A DNA stretch of 64,000 bases from an uncultured Methanoregula sp. (GCF_963677065.1 NZ_OY781872.1:2847419-2911418), one strand, 5' to 3'. Positions 52,346 through 61,774 are shown, counted from the stretch's first letter. Made by a program: numbers and translations. Notes: generated by a model from the sequence alone, not told the origin.

Positions 52346-53452
52346 ATGAGTGTCTGTCCCCATTGCGGCAGGGAACTATCGGCTCCCGACCGGGAATGCC
52401 CGTCCTGTAAAAAGCCGGTGAAGAAATCCTTCACGATCCTTTCCTTCTTATGGGATAATTTCCGGCTCTTCACGATGATCGGTATCACCGGGACCATGAT
52501 CTCCCTCATTCCCAATATGGGGAACCGGATTCTCGGAACCCTGTGGATATCCAATGCCGAAAGCCTGCTTCCTTTGTTCCTCTCCATCATCATTTTTTTC
52601 GGGACACTCTTCCTCACGATCTGTTTTTTTTTGATCTTCTCCCTGATTCTCGCGGGCAGGAGCTCTGAGTCGGTCCGGAAGAGAGTATCCATCAGATCGA
52701 GAACGTTTCTTACGTGGTATGAAGGGGATCTTCAGCGCCTCATCCTCCTCATCTGCCTGGTGCCGATGTGGTTTGGCCTTCTGATGTTCTTCATCATGAT
52801 AATGCCGCTGATCCCCAACCAGTACTCGTGGGTCTTCTCCGTCATCATCGTGCTCACGCTCATTCCTCTTGCGCTTTATTCGTTCTTTGGCTGGAAGATC
52901 GGAAAAGCTCTCTCATCGCGTATTCCGGCATTGCGACGGGTCTCCCTGATGAGTACAGCCGTCTTCTGCGTTCTGGTGATAGCTGCCCTTGTCCTAGCTC
53001 CCTATGCAATCCCTTTGCTCAACAATCCCCAGGAGCAATTTTCCGGGCACGTGACTATCAAAGCGGACCAGAAGTATTTCTCACCTCATGTCTCGTCTTC
53101 AAAAGGTCTACGCCTGGAACTTACGAACCTGTCCGGCAGCGAATTGCTGGCAAGCCGGCAGACCTGGTGTGCCGATTACGGGTATTTCATCCGGGCGATT
53201 CCCGCCACGGGCGAAGTGTTCATCCTCGGGAATCCGGCCTATGGCGAGAATTCCCGGGATATTTACTGGACTTATTCCGGAACGGATCCCGACCGGAATA
53301 AAACGCCCGTCCGGATCGATGTCATCCTGTATCCCCGGAAAGGTGACATGGTGATCGCCGGCTCGTCGCTCTCCCTGGACTGGTTCACGAACGATATCGT
53401 ATCTGTCAACACAACAGCAAGCGCCGGGCATCCCGTCTGCCCGGAGGTATGA
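52346..53452 (+). CDS. Zinc-ribbon multi-span membrane protein
   Basis: From the TATA-supported start the 368-residue protein begins MSVCPHCGREL...ECPSCKK, a double CxxC zinc ribbon. Transmembrane helices follow at about 30-50, 65-100 (LLPLFLSIIIFFGTLFLTICFF), 128-150, 160-185 and 205-230. A C-terminal extracytoplasmic domain (about 235-368) starts after NNPQEQFSGHVTIKADQKYF. Zinc-ribbon membrane proteins of this kind are frequent in methanogens and lack an assigned function. Confidence 0.7.
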   Translation: MSVCPHCGRELSAPDRECPSCKKPVKKSFTILSFLWDNFRLFTMIGITGTMISLIPNMGNRILGTLWISNAESLLPLFLSIIIFFGTLFLTICFFLIFSLILAGRSSESVRKRVSIRSRTFLTWYEGDLQRLILLICLVPMWFGLLMFFIMIMPLIPNQYSWVFSVIIVLTLIPLALYSFFGWKIGKALSSRIPALRRVSLMSTAVFCVLVIAALVLAPYAIPLLNNPQEQFSGHVTIKADQKYFSPHVSSSKGLRLELTNLSGSELLASRQTWCADYGYFIRAIPATGEVFILGNPAYGENSRDIYWTYSGTDPDRNKTPVRIDVILYPRKGDMVIAGSSLSLDWFTNDIVSVNTTASAGHPVCPEV

Positions 53453-53793
53453 ACCGAATCCCGGCCGGAAGGTACCCGACAACGGGGGATGGCCGATCCG
53501 ATGAGTGAGGTACCCGAAGAGCTGCGCTGCCGCAAATCCGCCGGTCAGGGCCAGAATGAGGTGTCGGGATTCTGTACGTCCAGGATTCTTTGTCCGCAGG
53601 GTAAAAAAAGTGACGGGAATGGCAGGAAATGTGGGCGTGTGCATATCCCGGGGCACCTGCAGTAATCCCCGGGAAACCCGGCTCACGGTATGGCAGAGAG
53701 GAAATGGCAGGATGACAATGACGGGACTGTCATCTTCCGGCCCGGCAGAGTCAAAGAGGTGCCTATTTATTGAATGCGCCCAGTGGATTGTTC
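53453..53793. other. Spacer; promoter of the lipoprotein gene at its end
   Basis: No gene is supported in the 341 bp. A box A (CTATTTATT, 53763-53771) lies 23-31 bp before the ATG at 53794, which predicts a leaderless transcript. A longer reading frame across the region lacks a ribosome-binding site. Confidence 0.5.
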
Positions 53794-54294
53794 ATGAAGT
53801 TTGACAAGCGATATTTCACGTTATTTGCCGTTGTTCTGGCTCTTGCCATCCTTACGGCCGGCTGCACCGGCACTTCCCCTGCCACGTCTTCTGCATCCGC
53901 TCCTGCCGCATCTGCCGGCACAGCTGTCCCGGTCACCCCCCAGGTCACCGCTGCCGCATCCGTGCCGAACCTTGTCGGGGTCTGGACCGGAACAACTACC
54001 GGGAACACCAAAGCCGACGGGTTCCGCGAGACGAACACCACGCGGTATAATATCACGGAACAAAAGGGACAGGCATTCTCCGGCACCAAGGAATATACCC
54101 GGGCAAACGGGATAACGTACCATGAAAATTTCTCGGGAGTCGTCACCCATGGCGGTAAGATCAGCATTGTCGGCCACGTTGCCGGGATCATGACCGGCGA
54201 TTTAATCGGTCCGAATGAGGCCAAGTTCACCTTCCTCCAGCCGGGAGACGATGCAAAAGCCTTCATCATCCACCTCACCCGGCAACAGAGCTGA
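53794..54294 (+). CDS. Lipoprotein of unknown function
   Basis: The start is set by the leaderless promoter. The 166-residue protein has a lipobox (ALAILTAGC), a Ser/Thr/Ala/Pro-rich linker, and a compact beta domain: NLVGVWTGTTTGNTKADGFRE, RYNITEQKGQAFSGTKEYT, FSGVVTHGGKISIVGHVAGIMTGDLI and ANEAKFTFLQPGDDAKAF-like strands. This recalls lipocalin-like or META-type folds, but the family is not certain. Anchored on the outer face of the membrane. Confidence 0.72.
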   Translation: MKFDKRYFTLFAVVLALAILTAGCTGTSPATSSASAPAASAGTAVPVTPQVTAAASVPNLVGVWTGTTTGNTKADGFRETNTTRYNITEQKGQAFSGTKEYTRANGITYHENFSGVVTHGGKISIVGHVAGIMTGDLIGPNEAKFTFLQPGDDAKAFIIHLTRQQS

Positions 54295-54609
54295 TCCCTC
54301 CCACTCCTTTTTTTTATCTCTCTCTCACTGCCCATGCCCATTGGCCGCACGTTCCCGCCCCGGGGTTCTGCAGCGGGTGACTGCTGTTTTTAAAATCTGA
54401 ATACGGATCCGGTTTTTTGCAGCAGCCGGTTTTTCCAGGGGGAGTTGTCACATTAACCGGGTGCGGGCCGGCCGGTAACGCACAGGTGGTGAGAAATTGT
54501 AATCTCATGGTGGATTCGCCCTGCTCCATGAAGGCGGGGCTCCCGGGTTTTTTGCACCGGAACCGGCGCGGCTGTTGCTCCCAATTTTCCCGGACCGCGA
54601 TCGAAAAAG
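54295..54609. other. Spacer without a gene
   Basis: The region holds a T-rich run after the lipoprotein stop (tcctttttttttatctc, 54305-54318), a likely terminator on the plus strand. The rest shows no gene or repeat. Confidence 0.4.
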
Positions 54610-56256
54610 TCACCGCGAGCCGGGCGTGTTTTTTCCTTTCCGGCTCTCGAGGGCCCGGGCCAGGCGGGACCGCTCCAGGGCTGTACCCAGCTGGAGGCCG
54701 AGCGATGCGATATTCTCAAGGCTGACCGGGAGGTACTGCTTCTCCGCCCTGCTCCCCATGTTCAGGAGACCCTCCACGGAATCCCCGATCCGGATGGGGA
54801 TGATGAGGAGTGTGCGGACACTGCTCTTCCTGACAGCCGGATCAAGCCCGGCATATTCCGGAAGATCCGGTGTCAGGTAAAGAACCGTCTTTTCGGCAAA
54901 CGCCCGCTCGAAGAGGGTGTCGAAAATTCCCGAAACACACATCTTCCTCAGGTTCTCCGGCATATTTTTCTGGACCCGGGGGATCATATCGTCCTTCTCA
55001 TCTTTCAGGTATACGCATCCCATCTCGAACCCGAGCGAGTCCATAACGGATCCGATGGCCTGCGACAGGAGCGCTTCCTCGTCCCGTTCCTCATTCAGGA
55101 TTCCCGAGAGCCGGTTCAGGGCAAGGAGCGTGTTGATGTACTCGCTCCTCTCCCGGTCAAGGCGCTGCATCCTGAGAATGCTTGCAATCTCGTCGGCAAC
55201 GATCTCGACATTGCCGATATCGGTTGCCGAGATCTCTGTGCCCGTGAGGAGGAGTATGGCACCGGAAGCCTGTTCCCCGTCGATAACCGGGACGGCAATC
55301 GCACCGGTAACTCCCCGGTCCCCTGCAAGGACTGCAAGACCGGGAAAGGCCGGGTCATCCTTCCCGATAGCAATTGTTGCAAGAGAATTCTGGCAGCGGC
55401 TGACCAGCAATGCAACCGGCGGCAGTTCCGGATCCGGAATCGGCCGGTCGGCATAGGCAATCCTCATCTCTTCGAGAAACACGGCACCGAAACGGGCGGG
55501 AACCAGTTTTTCCTTGATGCCTTTCATCGCCACCCGGAGAAGATCCGCTTCGGTCCGGGTTGTCCCGGCTGCCCGTATGATGTACAGGAGCGAGGCGAGA
55601 TCGCGCTTCGAGCGTTTCCGGCCTGCAAGGTCTTCCCCGACAACAGCGATGCACCCGGCCGGTTCCCCCGGACCCGGAAAGACGAAACTGACCAGGTACC
55701 TGCGCAGGATGCCGGTCTGCTCCCGGAGACCGAGCTCAAGCGAGACGGGGGATCCGGGTTTTCCTGCAACCAGGTTCATCTGCAGGTATGCGGCCTCTTC
55801 GGGACGCAGGAGTTCCCGGAAGGTCAGGGCACCGAAAAAGAGCGATTCGGCAAGGCGGTTCCGGAAAACAATCGTCGAGTCTTCAAGGATGGAAAAGATG
55901 ATGTTCTCGGGGGTATCGAGCAGGGTTTCGAGTTCGGCCCGGCGCAGCAGGGCGGCATGCACCTCAAACGCCTTTGAGGCAAGTGCAAGAGTCTCGTTCA
56001 ACGGTTCCGGTTCATGGGCCCGATCAGCCTGTACCGGGGCCTGCTTCACCATCCAGAGCTTGTTCCTGCCGATAATCCGGTAACCGAGAATCCCTTTTGC
56101 ATGGAGGGTCCCGAGATATTTGAGTACCGTTGCCCGGCTTTTGCCGGTTCCCATGGCTATCTTGTCGAGCATCCCCTCCTCGGAGGGGTTTGAATCGAGA
56201 TAGGAGACTATCAGCTGTTCGGTATCGGTCAGGGATCCGGTCTGCGGCAACGACAT
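54610..56256 (-). CDS. Winged-helix regulator with PAS and two GAF domains
   Basis: The 548-residue protein starts with a winged helix (about 8-70: TDTEQLIVSYLDSNPSEEGMLDKIAMGTGKSRATVLKYLGTLHAKG). A PAS-like domain follows (about 108-210, ENIIFSILEDSTIVFRNRLAE). Two GAF domains come next (about 225-370 and 385-535, the second with RVQKNMPENLRKMC and TLLIIPIRIGDSVEGLL). It lacks kinase motifs, so it is a one-component sensor-regulator. It is divergent from the sulfur-relay genes; both promoters share the motif TTTAGACnnTATAGT, which this protein probably binds. The effector may be a redox or sulfur signal. Confidence 0.8.
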   Translation of the reverse strand: MSLPQTGSLTDTEQLIVSYLDSNPSEEGMLDKIAMGTGKSRATVLKYLGTLHAKGILGYRIIGRNKLWMVKQAPVQADRAHEPEPLNETLALASKAFEVHAALLRRAELETLLDTPENIIFSILEDSTIVFRNRLAESLFFGALTFRELLRPEEAAYLQMNLVAGKPGSPVSLELGLREQTGILRRYLVSFVFPGPGEPAGCIAVVGEDLAGRKRSKRDLASLLYIIRAAGTTRTEADLLRVAMKGIKEKLVPARFGAVFLEEMRIAYADRPIPDPELPPVALLVSRCQNSLATIAIGKDDPAFPGLAVLAGDRGVTGAIAVPVIDGEQASGAILLLTGTEISATDIGNVEIVADEIASILRMQRLDRERSEYINTLLALNRLSGILNEERDEEALLSQAIGSVMDSLGFEMGCVYLKDEKDDMIPRVQKNMPENLRKMCVSGIFDTLFERAFAEKTVLYLTPDLPEYAGLDPAVRKSSVRTLLIIPIRIGDSVEGLLNMGSRAEKQYLPVSLENIASLGLQLGTALERSRLARALESRKGKNTPGSR

Positions 56257-56275
56257 CTATACTATACAGTCTAAA
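56257..56275 (-). promoter_or_regulatory. Operator copy 1, before the regulator gene
   Basis: On the minus strand the sequence TTTAGACTGTATAGTATAG touches the regulator's start codon. It matches operator copy 2 at 15 of 19 positions. Binding here would block translation or transcription start of the regulator, consistent with autorepression. Confidence 0.65.
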
Positions 56276-56405
56276 CCCTCCCTCCAGATAAGGCTATCCA
56301 TCTTTTTTTCGGAGTTCGGGTTGCAGGAAAGTATCCGGATGTAACATCCTGTTCCTGTGATCGCCCCCGGGCAAAAGTTTATATTAGATTATGTGGATCA
56401 ATATG

Positions 56406-56424
56406 TTTAGACAATATAGTCTAA
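56406..56424 (+). promoter_or_regulatory. Operator copy 2, before the DUF169 gene
   Basis: TTTAGACAATATAGTCTAA contains a perfect inverted repeat TTAGAC-6-GTCTAA. It lies 36 nt before the ATG at 56460. A TATA-like stretch (gtttatattagattatg, 56378-56394) is just upstream, so a bound protein would sit at the transcription start and could repress. Confidence 0.72.
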
Positions 56425-56459
56425 TTTCCCGGGAGTTCCCGGAACCAGGAGAATATACG

Positions 56460-57140
56460 ATGACCTACGAAGAAATCGGAAAGGAATTTATCGGGCTTCT
56501 CGGGCTGAAAGGGAGCCCGGTTGCAGTAAAACTTGCAAAAACCCCTGCTGACATCCCCCCGGGATACCAGAAGATCGGAACGAAAAGCCGGCACTGCCAG
56601 ATCGTACAGGATGCACGGCTCAAGGGCATGACCGGGTACGCAACCCGGGAGGAGCATCTCTGCAAAGGCGGTGCTGCCGTCATGGGAATCGAGCCATCCC
56701 CGGAGATCGTGGCTGACGGTACAACCTACCAGAAGCTCGGGAATTTCAAAACCGTTGAAGGAGCTGTTGAGACGGTCCATGCTATCCCGAAGCTTGACGA
56801 GTCCTATTACGCCTCGGTCTATGCTCCCCTCGAGAAGGCGGAGTTCGACCCCGATGTCGTGGTATTCGTCGTGACCCCCCGGCAGGCGCTCCGCCTGTCG
56901 CAGGCCTATATTCATACCACCGGGGGCCGGATCTCCAGCGATTACTCCGGCATCCAGTCGCTCTGTGCCGATGCGGTTGTCGCTGTCCGGCAGCGCGGCG
57001 TCCCGAATATGACGCTCGGGTGCAACGGGTCCCGGAAATATTCCGGCATTGCCGAAGACGAGGTGATCCTCGGGTTCCCGCCAAAGGATCTCGGTGCCAT
57101 GGTCGAAGCTCTCAAAACCTTCCGCCAGAAGTGGGGATAA
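56460..57140 (+). CDS. DUF169-family protein
   Basis: The start at 56460 is preceded by GGAGAA and follows the operator; longer frames would run through the promoter. The 226-residue protein has the DUF169 landmarks: SPVAVKLAKTPADIPPGYQKI, SRHCQIVQDARLKGMTGYATREEHLCKGGAAVMG (Cys-containing core), VVFVVTPRQALRLSQAY and MTLGCNGSRKYSGIAEDEVILGFP. Family members in methanogens often sit beside sulfur or anaerobic redox genes; the reaction is unknown. It forms an operon with the genes at 57142 and 57998. Confidence 0.85.
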   Translation: MTYEEIGKEFIGLLGLKGSPVAVKLAKTPADIPPGYQKIGTKSRHCQIVQDARLKGMTGYATREEHLCKGGAAVMGIEPSPEIVADGTTYQKLGNFKTVEGAVETVHAIPKLDESYYASVYAPLEKAEFDPDVVVFVVTPRQALRLSQAYIHTTGGRISSDYSGIQSLCADAVVAVRQRGVPNMTLGCNGSRKYSGIAEDEVILGFPPKDLGAMVEALKTFRQKWG

Positions 57141-57141
57141 T

Positions 57142-57987
57142 ATGGTAAGGACCGTCAAGGCCCTGGGCATCAGGGCCCCGAATGCTGGAATTCTCATCGG
57201 AAATGTCTTGAAAAACCAGGACGTTCCCGGTGAAGAGGTGAGGTTCATCATAAGCCAGGGATCTGAACCCGGCCTGGACGCCATTGCGCGGAAGTACGGG
57301 TACTCGATGGAAGTGACCAGGTTCGGGAACGATCTTGAGATCCGGATGGTGCCTGCCGGAAAGACCTTAGAAGAGATCGATGTCACCGGGGAGACCTGCC
57401 CCGGGCCGGTCATCCTTGCGGGCGAGCGTCTCTCCTGCCTTGGTGTCGGGGAGCGGCTGAAAGTAAAAAGCGCCAGTGCCGATACGATTGCCGATGTCTC
57501 CGCTGCCGTCACCGCATCCGGCTCCCGGATCCTGGGTGAAGGAACTGAAGGAGACCGGCACTTCATCCTCGTGGAAAAAGGGGAGAAACATGCGATTGCG
57601 GGTGAAGCTGCGGCTCTCGCGAACCGGGACCGGGTCCTCGTCTCCCAGAGCAACGGGATCGGGAATGCCGAACGGGCGTATGCGACCTTCATCTTCTCGA
57701 AAGTCGCGCTTGCCATGGGCAAGAAGGTGACCATCTTCCTTCTCATGGACGGCGTGGGAATTGCGCGGAACGGGAATGCCAGAGGCGTAAAGCACCCGGC
57801 GTTTCCGCCGCTCGACCAGCTGATGGACGAAGTGATGAAAGCAGGTGCAACGATCTATGCCTGCGAACTCTCGGCCTCGTTCCGGAAAATCGGGCAGGCG
57901 GATCTCGTACCCGGGGTAAAACTGGCGGGGGCTGCGACCTATCTCCAGCTCCTGAGCGATCCCGCGAATGCAATCGTGAATTTCTGA
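57142..57987 (+). CDS. TusA-TusA-DsrE sulfur-relay fusion protein
   Basis: The start lies one base after the previous stop. Three parts are visible in 281 residues. A degenerate TusA-like domain covers about 1-72 (VKALGIRAPNAGILIGNVL...RKYGYSMEV), where the active CP-x-P is replaced by AP-N. An intact TusA domain covers about 75-150, IDVTGETCPGPVILA with the sulfur-carrying Cys. A DsrE/F-like domain covers about 165-281 (RVLVSQSNGIGNAERAYATFIFSKVALAMGKKVTIFLLMDGV, and Cys in IYACELSASF). The protein would receive a persulfide on the TusA Cys and pass it to the DsrE Cys. The fusion makes the relay intramolecular. Confidence 0.82.
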   Translation: MVRTVKALGIRAPNAGILIGNVLKNQDVPGEEVRFIISQGSEPGLDAIARKYGYSMEVTRFGNDLEIRMVPAGKTLEEIDVTGETCPGPVILAGERLSCLGVGERLKVKSASADTIADVSAAVTASGSRILGEGTEGDRHFILVEKGEKHAIAGEAAALANRDRVLVSQSNGIGNAERAYATFIFSKVALAMGKKVTIFLLMDGVGIARNGNARGVKHPAFPPLDQLMDEVMKAGATIYACELSASFRKIGQADLVPGVKLAGAATYLQLLSDPANAIVNF

Positions 57988-57997
57988 GGTGGAAAAA

Positions 57998-58327
57998 ATG
58001 GATATGACATACCAGGTGATCGCGCTTGCGATCCTCTTTGGCAGTATGGTTACCGGTTTCATCGCGTTCCGGATGCAGGGCATGAAGCTTGCACCGCATT
58101 TCGGGGCGATCATCCTTGCGCTGCTCGTAACACTTGCTGCAGTAATAACCGGCATGCCGGCAATCGTTCTTGCGGCAGCAGTCCTGCAGATGGTAACAAC
58201 GCTTACCGCGTATACCCAGCTGTGGCAGACCTTGAAGGACAGTTTCCAGACATCCCCCGGGTACAGCGCCCACCTGGCGCTTGTGACCCTGCTTCCGGTA
58301 CTGGCGCTTGCCGGCCTGCTTCTCTGA
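57998..58327 (+). CDS. Small membrane protein of the sulfur locus
   Basis: GAGGTGG upstream (spacing 7) selects the ATG at 57998 and not the earlier GTG. The 109-residue protein has three transmembrane helices (about 5-24, 33-62, 88-109). A short internal loop (QLWQTLKDSFQTSPGY) separates them. It is the last gene of the DUF169 operon, so it may be a membrane partner for sulfur transfer. A T8 run at 58427 probably ends the transcript. Confidence 0.7.
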   Translation: MDMTYQVIALAILFGSMVTGFIAFRMQGMKLAPHFGAIILALLVTLAAVITGMPAIVLAAAVLQMVTTLTAYTQLWQTLKDSFQTSPGYSAHLALVTLLPVLALAGLLL

Positions 58328-58739
58328 CTTGGATCCCTCCGGGGCCGGGATGCAGGCGCCCGGCATTTCCTTTCGGTTTTGTAAATAATTGTATCCCCCA
58401 CCGGGGCCGAGTAACCCCCCGCCCGCTTTTTTTTCAGCAGGGCATGGGGTTCACCCTATCGCTCAAACAGGGAGAGGGTCCCCCACACAATACCACGCAG
58501 GTTTGGTTTTGGTGGCAGGTTTGACAACCCGGATCTTGTTAAGATCTCATGGATTGGATCCGGATTGGACTCTCTCCCAATGGAAGCACGCAACCGGGAG
58601 AGATGCTGGTTTGGTTTTTGAAAACCATTTAGTTGCTGAGTTCCCAAAAACCGGATAAAAACGGAAGAATGTATCCGGACCGGCGGTTCTCCCATATCAT
58701 TAAAATACCCGGTCACGAAGATCATTCCGGTTGATTCAC
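58328..58739. other. Spacer with terminator and promoter, no gene
   Basis: After the sulfur operon a T8 run (58427-58434) is a likely terminator. The middle holds stems such as GATCTTGTTAAGATC (58536-58550), and the end has a box A (cattaaaatacc, 58697-58708) 32 bp before the ATG at 58740. A small RNA cannot be excluded but nothing shows one. Confidence 0.4.
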
Positions 58740-59300
58740 ATGGAGAAAGTGACGATCGGCGCCATGCCGTACATGAGTGTTATGCCCACCCTGCTGGTGG
58801 GTGCAAATGTGAAGGGAAAGCCAAACTACATGACCGCTGCCTGGGCCACGGTTGCCTGCATGGCCCCCCCAATGGTCTGCGTTGCGCTCAACAAGGCACG
58901 CTACACGGTTCAGGGGATTGAAGAGAACAAGACCTTCAGCCTGAATGTTCCCCCGGCAAAGTACACCATTGAGACCGATCACTGCGGTATTGTGTCCGGT
59001 ACCCAGGAAGACAAATCGGCTATCTTCACATCGTTCTATGGAAAACTAAAAACCGCGCCCCTGGCAAAAGAATGTCCCGTCAATATCGAATGCAAACTGT
59101 TCAAATCCGTGGACTGCGGGAGCCACCTGCTGTATATCGGGGAAGTTATCGAGATCCACGCAGACAAGTCCTGCCTGACCGACGGGAAGCCCGACATTAC
59201 CAAGGTTCATCCGATCGTATATGCCCAGGCAACCTATTGGGAGTTCGGAAAACCGATCGACAAGGCATTCTCGGCAGGTAAAAAATACCAGAAGTCGTGA
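58740..59300 (+). CDS. Flavin reductase-like (FMN-binding split-barrel) protein
   Basis: The ATG at 58740 fits the upstream TATA box. The 186-residue protein follows the DIM6/NTAB flavin-reductase pattern: PTLLVGANVKGKPNYMTAAW, MVCVALNKARYTVQGIEENKTFSLNVP, and YIGEVIEIHADKSCLTDGKPD..HPIVYAQATYWEFGK. Members bind FMN and reduce or sense it; in methanogens they occur as flavoredoxin-type electron carriers. It stands alone downstream of the sulfur locus, with its own promoter. Confidence 0.87.
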   Translation: MEKVTIGAMPYMSVMPTLLVGANVKGKPNYMTAAWATVACMAPPMVCVALNKARYTVQGIEENKTFSLNVPPAKYTIETDHCGIVSGTQEDKSAIFTSFYGKLKTAPLAKECPVNIECKLFKSVDCGSHLLYIGEVIEIHADKSCLTDGKPDITKVHPIVYAQATYWEFGKPIDKAFSAGKKYQKS

Positions 59301-59705
59301 TATCCGGACAGTTCCGGTAAATCTCATCCATCTCTTTTCTCATATTGATTCGCAGGAATTATCAAAATCAACCTTGTTATCCGGACGGTCTGAGGTTAAC
59401 AGGCATTTTTGGTTTTACCCTCCTGTGGAAGCGTTGTATCTTTTTTTCTGTAATTACCGATTCTTCTTTATCCGGAGGCAAAATAGGAACGAATTCGAGT
59501 ATATAAATACTCTTTTTTTGATTCATTGATTATTTGTGATTTTTTTTGTATACCATGCCAGAATATCAGGTAAAATTGTATAATAGAAATATAAAACCGA
59601 TGTTCATATATAGGATATTCTTTTTAATAGTATCTTCAAATAATATTTGCAAAAAGCCGGTCCACCAGGCACACAGAAACATCATTGCACGCAAGGACGA
59701 TTCGC
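59301..59705. other. AT-rich promoter region, no gene
   Basis: The 405 bp are AT-rich near 59440-59650, with several possible box A elements (gagtatataaatac, 59497-59511; catatataggatattc, 59606-59620). No supported gene was found. Confidence 0.4.
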
Positions 59706-61352
59706 ATGTATTCCATTCTCTACATCGATGATGACGACACGCTTCTCAAACTGAATAAGCTCTATCTGGAAAAGACGGGTGAATTCACGGTTGCGATCGC
59801 ATCATCGGCTCAGGATGCACTGGTTATGATGAGGAATACACTCTATGACGCTGTGCTTTCCGATTACCAGATGCCGGGCATGGATGGGATCGAACTTTTA
59901 AAAGAGATACGCAGGGAGTACGGACGCCTCCCGTTCCTGCTCTTTACCGGGAAAGGGCGCGAAGAGATCGTTATAGAGGCTCATAACAACGGCGCAGACT
60001 TCTATATCCAGAAAGGCCCGGATATAAAAGCCATGATCGCCGAGCTGAAGCACAAACTTTCGAGCGCCATCGAACGGAGAAGAACGGAAGATGCTCTGCA
60101 GAAATCCCGGCAACAGCTCACCGATATCATCAATTTTCTCCCGGACCCCACCTTTGTGATCGATGGTGAGGGAACGGTGATTGCGTGGAACAATGCAATA
60201 GAGAAGATGACCGGCGTACGGAAAAGCGAGATCCTGGGGAAAGGAAACTACGAATATGCAATCCCTTTCATCGGAACACGAAAACCACTTCTCATCGATG
60301 CGGTCATGCGGGAGCCGTACCTGCAGGAGATGCCGTACACGAATACCTTGAACGAAGACAATAAAATAACTGCTGAAGAATTCTCCCCGTTCCTCAATGA
60401 AGGAAAAGGCGCCAATCTCCTCATAAGTGCCGGTCCGTTGTACGACCCGGCAGGAAAAATTGTCGGGGCCATCGAGACCATCCGGGATATAACGGTTCTC
60501 CGTACCATCAAGAGAGATCTTGATATAACCCGGGAAAAGAACCAGGGACTCATCAATATGTTCCCGGTCGCGGTGGCGGAAATGGATCTTTCCTGCAACC
60601 TCACCTTTGCCAACAATCAGGCGTACGAATTGTTTGGAGCAGCCCACGGCGTTGATCTGAAACAGATCTCCATATTCGATTTTATCGCCCCCCAGGACCG
60701 AAATCGCATGCGCACAGCGGTAGGATATGCACTTGACGGAAAAAAGAGCACGGGAAGTGAATTCCTCCTCCAGAAATATGACGGGACAACCTTCCCCGCT
60801 TTGATCTACGGGGAAAGGATACGTGACCCGGATTCGGGAGAGCCGGCCGGATACCGGGCGATCGTTATCGATCTCACGGAGAAGAAAAAGGAAGCGCTGG
60901 CCCTCTGCGAGAGTCAGGGAAGGCTCCAGCTCGCACTCGAAGCAGGAAATATCGGGGTCTGGGACGTGGATCTGCAGAAGAAGCAGGTCCGTGACCTCAG
61001 CCGATGGGTCGATCAGATGATGGGTTATGACCTGGACCAGCCGGTTCTTTCAGTGGAGAGATGTATTACCTTTGTCCATCCTCTTGATCTTCCCCAGATC
61101 ATTCTCGCGTTCCGGGATTATACAAACGGAAAAAAGCCTCTTTTCGAATGTTGTTTCCGGAGTCGCTGCCAGGACGGAACCTGGAAAAAGGTAGTAATCC
61201 GGGGACAGGTAATTGAGCAGGACGGGAACGGCGAACCGGTCCGGATCACCGGTATAATCCATGCAGTCAACGATCCTGTAAAATCCCCGTCACCTGCCGC
61301 AGAACTGCAGAGCACCGGTTGGGAAAAGACTGCGATACCCTATAATCCCTGA
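59706..61352 (+). CDS. Response regulator receiver with PAS domains (no kinase domain)
   Basis: The ATG at 59706 is preceded by AAGGA. The 548-residue protein has a receiver domain (1-120) with acidic pocket Asp8-Asp11, phospho-acceptor Asp53 (AVLSDYQMPGMDG), Thr81 and Lys103. PAS domains follow at about 142-270, 282-400 and 410-530 (QLALEAGNIGVWDVDLQKKQ). The HisKA and HATPase parts found in its neighbours are absent, so it is a phospho-receiver sensor whose output may be protein interaction. The kinase at 61775 is a probable partner. Confidence 0.9.
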   Translation: MYSILYIDDDDTLLKLNKLYLEKTGEFTVAIASSAQDALVMMRNTLYDAVLSDYQMPGMDGIELLKEIRREYGRLPFLLFTGKGREEIVIEAHNNGADFYIQKGPDIKAMIAELKHKLSSAIERRRTEDALQKSRQQLTDIINFLPDPTFVIDGEGTVIAWNNAIEKMTGVRKSEILGKGNYEYAIPFIGTRKPLLIDAVMREPYLQEMPYTNTLNEDNKITAEEFSPFLNEGKGANLLISAGPLYDPAGKIVGAIETIRDITVLRTIKRDLDITREKNQGLINMFPVAVAEMDLSCNLTFANNQAYELFGAAHGVDLKQISIFDFIAPQDRNRMRTAVGYALDGKKSTGSEFLLQKYDGTTFPALIYGERIRDPDSGEPAGYRAIVIDLTEKKKEALALCESQGRLQLALEAGNIGVWDVDLQKKQVRDLSRWVDQMMGYDLDQPVLSVERCITFVHPLDLPQIILAFRDYTNGKKPLFECCFRSRCQDGTWKKVVIRGQVIEQDGNGEPVRITGIIHAVNDPVKSPSPAAELQSTGWEKTAIPYNP

Positions 61353-61774
61353 TGGTCTGCAGGCCGGATGCCGGCGTTTTTGATTTTTATGCTCTGTAGA
61401 AATGATTTTTTTAAAACTGCTGGCGCTTTCGGGACTTTGTCCCGCACACGTGAGACCCCCCCATTGAGATGACTACGTAATACCTCTTTTTGGAAACATA
61501 CAAGCCGGAGTGATCCGTTCATTGAGGCCGCCGCGGGTCGCCCTTTTTGATCGGCGGCATTTCTCTTGTCAGGAGGATGGGGGCATCAGCCCCACCATAA
61601 TGAAAAGAGGATGTTACCAGGGCAGATTTTTACAAAAAAACCAGACTGTCTACCTGTCCGGCATATCCTCAACAGAAATTCCTCCATGATAATGGTTCTG
61701 AAACCGGTTTCGATTAGCCAAACATTAAAACGATAACCGTGAACACTCACTAAGGCAACCGGGGAACGTCAGTA
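61353..61774. other. Spacer with a terminator-like hairpin
   Basis: A stem of GCCGCCG with CGGCGGC (61527-61558), followed by a T-rich stretch, sits in the middle of the gap. The rest contains no gene. The last 40 bp should hold the promoter of the membrane kinase. Confidence 0.45.

Noticed and set aside
53505..53804. 99-codon rightward frame before the lipoprotein gene
   Set aside because: Arg/Ser-rich composition, no ribosome-binding site, and it crosses the TATA box of the lipoprotein gene.
58440..58690. Small RNA between the sulfur operon and the flavin reductase gene
   Set aside because: Short stems exist but there is no promoter-terminator pair that defines a transcript.
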